Shown in pieces: positions 25,770 to 30,138 of a DNA stretch of 30,138 bases. The position numbers and the translations under genes were made by a program. Source of the stretch: Saccoglossus kowalevskii. Taxonomy: Eukaryota > Hemichordata > Enteropneusta > Harrimaniidae. The stretch lies in NCBI RefSeq assembly GCF_000003605.2, contig NW_003154110.1, forward strand, positions 1 to 30,138, read 5' to 3'. The notes beneath the pieces are model-generated. The model worked only from the letters and a program-made list of their open reading frames with translations, was not told where the DNA came from and ran no database searches. Each line of letters starts with the position of its first letter. Position 1 is the first letter of the stretch.

Positions 25770-25779
25770 GGTTCGAGTC
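25770..25779 (+). promoter_or_regulatory. Pol III B box, second unit
   Basis: Exact copy of the B box at 25401-25410, shifted by 369 bp. The satellite downstream has no T4 run on the plus strand in its usual monomer, so any transcript begun here would lack a nearby Pol III stop. Confidence 0.65.
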
Positions 25780-28700
25780 ACGCACGCAGTACGTATTTAC
25801 TATAATTAGACATAGTCTTTACCTTGCCGTTTATTCGGTGTTATTTGCTTACAACTACTAAGCTTGGTCCCAACCATTGGCAACGGTACAACTACTAAGC
25901 TTGGTCAGAACCATTAGCAACAGCACAACTACTAAGCTTGGTCCCAACCATTAGCAACAGCACAACTACTAAGCTTGGTCCCAACCATTAGCAACAGCAC
26001 AACTACTAAGCTTGGTCCCAACCATTAGCAACAGCACAACTACTAAGCTTGGTCCCAACCATTAGCAACAGTACAACTACTAAGCTTGGTCCCAACCATT
26101 AGCAACAGTACAACTACTAGGCTTGGTCCCAACCATTGGCAACAGCACAACTACTAAGCTTGGTCCCAACCATTAGCAACAGTACAACTACTAATCTTGG
26201 TCCCAACCATTGGCAACAGCACAACTACTAAGCTTGTTCCCAACCATTAGCAACAGTACAACTACTAAGCTTGTTCCCAACCATTGGCAACAGTACAACT
26301 ACTAAGATTGGTCCCAACCATTAGCAGCAGCACAACTACTAAGCTTGGTCCCAACCATTGGCAACAGTACAACTACTAAGCTTGGTCCCAGCCATTAGCA
26401 ACATCACAACTACTAAGCTTGGTCCCAACCATTAGCAGCAGTACAACTACTAAGCTTGGTCCCAACCATTAGCAACAGCACAACTACTAAGCTTGGTCCC
26501 AACCATTAGCAGCAGTACAACTACTAAGCTTGGTCCCAACCATTGGCAACAGTACAACTACTAAGCTTGGTCCCAGCCATTAGCAACAGTACAACTACTA
26601 AGCTTGGTCCCAACCATTGGCAACAGTACAACTACTAAGCTTGGTCCCAACCATTAGCAACAGTACAACTACTAAGCTTGGTCCCAACCATTGGCAACAG
26701 TACAACTACTAAGCTTGGTCCCAACCATTAGCAACAGTACAACTACTAAGCTTGGTCCCAACCATTAGCAACAGTACAACTACTAAGCTTGGTCCCAACC
26801 ATTAGCAACAGTACAACTACTAAGCTTGGTCCCAGCCATTAGCAACAGTACAACTACTAAGCTTGGTCCCAACCATTAGCAACAGTACAACTACTAAGCT
26901 TGGTCCCAACCATTAGCAGCAGTACAACTACTAAGCTAGGTCCCAACCATTGGCAACAGTACAACTACTAAGCTTGGTCCCAGCCATTAGCAACAGTACA
27001 ACTACTAAGCTTGGTCCCAACCATTGGCAACAGTACAACTACTAAGCTTGGTCCCAACCATTAGCAACAGTACAACTAATAAGCTTGGTCCCAACCATTG
27101 GCAGCAGCACAACTACTAAGCTTGGTCCCAACCATTAGCAACAGTACAACTACTAAGCTTGGTCCCAACCATTAGCAACAGTACAACTACTAAGCTTGGT
27201 CCCAACCATTAGCAGCAGCACAACTACTAAGCTTGGTCCCAACCATTAGCAACAGTACAACTAATAAGCTTGGTCCCAACCATTAGCAACAGTACAACTA
27301 CTAAGCTTGGTCCCAACCATTAGCAGCAGTACAACTACTAAGCTTGGTCCCAACCATTGGCAGCAGCACAACTACCAAGCTTGGTCCCAACCATTAGCAA
27401 CAGTACAACTACTAAGCTTGGTCCCAACCATTAGCAACAGTACAACTACTAAGCTTGGTCCCAACCATTAGCAGCAGTACAACTACTAAGCTTGGTCCCA
27501 ACCATTGGCAGCAGCACAACTACTAAGCTTGGTCCCAACCATTAGCAACAGTACAACTACTAAGCTTGGTCCCAACCATTAGCAACAGTACAACTACTAA
27601 GCTTGGTCCCAACCATTAGCAACAGCACAACTACTAAGCTTGGTCCCAACCATTAGCAACAGTACAACTACTAAGCTTGGTCCCAACCATTAGCAACAGT
27701 ACAACTACTAAGCTCCGTCCCAACCATTGGAAACAGTACAACTACTAAGCTTGGTCCCAACCATTGGCAGCAGTACAACTACTAAGCTTGGTCCCAACCA
27801 TTGGCAGCAGCACAACTACTAAGCTTGGTCCCAACCATTGGCAGCAGCACAACTACTAAGCTTGGTCCCAACCATTAGCATCAGTACAACTACTAAGCTT
27901 GTTCCCAACCATTGGCAGCAGTACAACTACTAAGCTTTTTCCCAACCATTGGCAGTAGTACAACTACTAAGCTTGGTCCCAACCATTGGCAACAGTACAA
28001 CTACTAAGCTTGGTCCCAACCATTAGCAACAGCACAACTACTAAGCTTGGTCCCAACCATTGGCAGCAGCACAACTACTAAGCTTGGTCCCAACCATTGG
28101 CAGCAGCACAACTACTAAGCTTGGTCCCAACCATTAGCAACAGTACAACTACTAAGCTTGGTCCCAACCATTAGCAACAGTACAACTACTAAGCTTGGTC
28201 CCAACCATTAGCAGCAGTACAACTACTAAGCTTGGTCCCAACCATTAGCAACAGTACAACTACTAAGCTTGGTCCCAACCATTAGCAACAGTACAACTAC
28301 TAAGCTTGGTCCCAACCATTGGCAACAGTACAACTACTAAGCTTGTTCCCAACCATTGGAAACAGCACAACTACTAAGCTTGGTCCCAACCATTAGCAAC
28401 AGTACAACTACTAAGCTTGGTTCCAACCATTAGCAACAGTACAACTACTAAGCTTGTTCCCAACCATTGGCAACAGTACAACTATTTAGCTTGGTCCCAG
28501 CCATTAGCAACAGTACAACTACTAAGCTTGGACCCTACCATTGGCAGCAGTACAACTACTAAGCTTGGTCCCAACCATTAGCAACAGTACAACTACTAAG
28601 CTTGGTCCCAACCATTAGCAACAGTACAACTACTAAGCTTGGTCCCAACCATTAGCAACAGTACAACTACTAAGCTTGTTCCCAACCATTGGCAGCAGTA

Positions 28701-28941
28701 CAACTACTAAGCTTGGTCCCAGCCATTAGCAACAGTACAACTACTAAGCTTGGTCCCAACCATTAGCAACAGTACAACTACTAAGCTTGGTCCCAACCAT
28801 TGGCAACAGTACAACTACTAAGCTTGGTCCCAACCATTGGCAACGGTACAACTACTAAGCTTGGTCCCAACCATTAGCAACAGTACAACTACTAAGCTTG
28901 GTCCCAACCATTAGCAACAGTACAACTACTAAGCTTGGTCC

Positions 28942-29340
28942 CAATCATTGACAGCAGTACAACTACTAAGCTTGGTCCCAACCATTGGCAACAGTACAAC
29001 TACTAAGCTTGGTCCCAACCATTAGCAACAGTACAACTACTAAGCTTGGTCCCAACCATTGGCAGCAGTCCTACTACTAAGCTTAGTCCCAACCATTAGC
29101 AACAGTACAACTACTAGGCTTGGTCCCAGCCATTAGCAACACCACAACTACTAAGCTTGGTCCCAACCATTGGCAACAGCACAACTACTAAGCTTGGTCC
29201 CAACCATTAGCAACAGTACAACTAATAAGCTTGGTCCCAATCTTTGGCAACGGTACAACTACTAAGCTTGGTCCCAACCATTAGCAACAGCACAACTACT
29301 AAGCTTGGTCCCAACCATTAGCAACAGCACAACTACTAAG
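28942..29340. repeat. Partial copy of the 18-monomer unit, without its partner
   Basis: CAATCATTGACAGCAG at 28942 is followed by the CCTAC monomer with CTTAGTCCC, TAGGCTTGG/CCCAGCC, AGCAACACC, CTAATAAGC and AATCTTTGG, all as in 24061-24430. The order breaks down at about 29350, where short monomers begin, and no second marker appears 666 bp on. Confidence 0.75.
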
Positions 29341-29353
29341 CTTGGTCCCAACC

Positions 29354-29630
29354 ATGGCAACAGTACAATATTAAGCTTGGTCCCACCCATTAGCAACAGT
29401 ACAACTATAAGCTTGGTCCCAACCATTGGCAACGGTACAATAATAAGCTTGGTCCCATCAATAGCAACAGCACAATATAAGCTTGGTCCCAACCATAGCA
29501 ACAGCACAAATATAAGCTTGGTCCCAACCATTAGCAACAGCACAACTATAAGCTTGGTCCCAACCATTAGCAACAGCACAACTACTAAGCTTGGTCCCAA
29601 CCATTAGCAACAGTACAACTAATAAAGCTT
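29354..29630. other. Cluster of short monomers (34-36 bp)
   Basis: About nine one- or two-base losses occur here, such as ACCATGGC, ACAATATTAAG, ACTATAAGC, ACAATAATAAG, CCATCAATAGC and ACCATAGC. Several adjacent monomers are 36 bp, a multiple of 3, so chance open frames persist on both strands (29305-29607 plus, 29262-29600 minus). Their products are only translated satellite. Confidence 0.75.
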
Positions 29631-29699
29631 GGTCCCAACCATTAGCAACAGTACAACTACTAGGCTTGGTCCCAACCATTGGCAACAGCACAACTACTA

Positions 29700-30138
29700 A
29701 GCTTGGTCCCAACCATTAGCAACAGTATAACTACTAAGCTTGGTCCCAACCATTAGCAACAGTATAACTACTAAGCTTGGTCCCAACCATTAGCAACAGT
29801 ACAACTACTAAGCTTGGTCCCAACCATTAGCAACAGCACAACTACTAACTTGGTCCCAACCATTAGCAACAGTACAACTACTAAGCTTGGTCCCAACCAT
29901 TAGCAACAGTATAACTACTAAGCTTGGTCCCAACCATTAGCAACAGTATAACTACTAAGCTTGGTCCCAACCATTAGCAACAGTACAACTACTAAGCTTG
30001 GTCCCAACCATTAGCAACAGCACAACTACTAAGCTTGGTCCCAACCATTAGCAACAGTATAACTACTAAGCTTGGTCCCAACCATTAGCAACAGTATAAC
30101 TACTAAGCTTGGTCCCAACCATTAGCAACAGTATAACT
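29700..30138. repeat. Second AGTATAAC-rich sub-array at the right edge
   Basis: Seven monomers carry AGTATAAC. The last seven monomers in the window follow the same order of variants as 17060-17300 (two TAT, one T, one C, three TAT forms), so the array beyond the window probably continues in this subtype. Confidence 0.75.

Larger units (their letters stand above)
25327..25852 (+). mobile_element. SINE-like island inside the satellite: one full unit plus a 5' fragment
   Basis: This is the only non-satellite sequence in the window. Two identical 157-bp segments (25327-25483 and 25696-25852) lie in the same orientation around 212 bp of unique sequence. Each begins with GGGGATGCCCGG and a tRNA-like region with A and B boxes. 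The island is more GC-rich at its heads and shares no 37-bp periodicity. At the left edge the bases GG could belong to either the satellite (CCATTGG) or the island; at the right edge TAC could belong to either. With maximal overlap six satellite bases (CAACAG) are missing across the island. No target-site duplication can be seen. The best reading is a tRNA-derived SINE inserted or carried as a head-to-tail partial dimer. A 157-bp terminal-repeat element is an alternative, but the TG...CA ends usual for such repeats are absent. Confidence 0.75.
25696..25852 (+). mobile_element. Truncated second SINE-like unit, 157 bp, identical to the first 157 bp of unit one
   Basis: This segment repeats 25327-25483 base for base at an offset of 369 bp, and so includes the tRNA-like head and the AT-rich stretch after it. 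It stops in TTATTTGCTTAC, where the satellite word ACAACTACTAAG takes over. The last 212 bp of the unit, with the hairpin and T6, are missing. Perfect identity between the two copies means that the duplication is recent or that they have been kept alike by conversion. Joining TAC to the satellite's own TAC gives about 3 bp of microhomology at the right edge, which fits recombination in or after insertion. Confidence 0.75.
25853..30138. repeat. 37-bp tandem satellite array, right part (about 116 monomers)
   Basis: The same 37-bp satellite resumes, in the same orientation, directly after the SINE-like island and runs to the last base, so the right edge of the array is also outside the window. 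The first ~697 bp match 3305-4001 with no mismatch that I could find. Around 29354-29520 several monomers are 34-36 bp instead of 37 bp. From about 29700 the AGTATAAC variant of the usual AGTACAAC becomes common. No gene is visible. Confidence 0.98.

Noticed and set aside
25579-25785. Minus-strand frame of 68 codons across the unit junction
   Set aside because: It spans the T6 junction and the tRNA-like head of the second unit and so cannot be a conserved product of one unit.
25327-25852. Hammerhead-ribozyme retroelement with tandem units of similar size
   Set aside because: I looked for the CTGANGA and GAAA core on both strands and did not find a suitable arrangement.
29262-29607. Open frames of about 100-112 codons on both strands
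   Set aside because: They are translated satellite monomers kept open by a run of 36-bp repeats; the products are repeats of MVGTKL- or LVPTISN-like words with no family resemblance.
29458-29712. Minus-strand open frame of 84 codons
   Set aside because: It is the same satellite in another frame, opened by the same short monomers.
1-30138. CENP-B box or telomere-type repeat
   Set aside because: The monomer does not contain the CENP-B core words, and there is no short TTAGGG-like unit on either strand.
1-30138. G-quadruplex potential on the minus strand (GGTTGGG)
   Set aside because: Only one G2 and one G3 run occur together per 37 bp, too sparse for a convincing four-run motif.
1-30138. Intron branch-point-like TACTAAG in each monomer
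   Set aside because: The word resembles TACTAAC, but there is no polypyrimidine tract and AG acceptor in suitable order, and no exon is present.

Overview
This window holds no protein-coding gene that I can support. About 98% of it is one head-to-tail tandem array of a 37-bp monomer, roughly 800 copies. The array runs from base 1 to about 25326 and again from about 25853 to the last base, so it continues beyond both ends of the window. Each monomer carries a HindIII site (AAGCTT) followed by GGTCCCAACC. Most differences between monomers are transitions at a few positions: A/G just after CCATT, A/G three bases later, and T/C just before ACAAC. One double stop per monomer on the minus strand and TAA on the plus strand, with a period not divisible by 3, keep all frames short.

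The only other sequence is a 526-bp island at about 25327-25852. It has two identical 157-bp segments in the same orientation (25327-25483 and 25696-25852), separated by 212 bp of unique sequence. Each 157-bp segment starts with a tRNA-like region that has near-consensus RNA polymerase III A and B boxes. The first run of four or more T after the first B box is the T6 that ends the unique part (25690-25695). The simplest reading is a 369-bp tRNA-derived SINE followed head-to-tail by a 5' fragment of a second copy. The satellite, the SINE-like element and the absence of genes point to a eukaryotic heterochromatic, subtelomeric or pericentromeric region, probably of an animal. The sequence does not identify the species, and I do not recognise the SINE family or the satellite.

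The satellite is not random internally. Rare variants recur in the same order at spacings that are exact multiples of 37 bp. The clearest is an 18-monomer (666-bp) higher-order period seen as five pairs: 2252/2916, 12277/12943, 14867/15533, 21976/22642 and 24061/24727. Longer copied blocks include 3305-4001 with 25853-26549, 3931-4513 with 19291-19873, 1260-1990 with 10397-11127, 14683-15910 with 23877-25104, and 23354-24470 with 28235-29351. The array therefore looks like a mosaic made by repeated unequal exchange or amplification. Four short stretches (15911-16030, 18805-18825, 22966-23352 and 29354-29630) hold clustered one- or two-base indels. These either decay locally or, more likely, mark low-accuracy consensus sequence.
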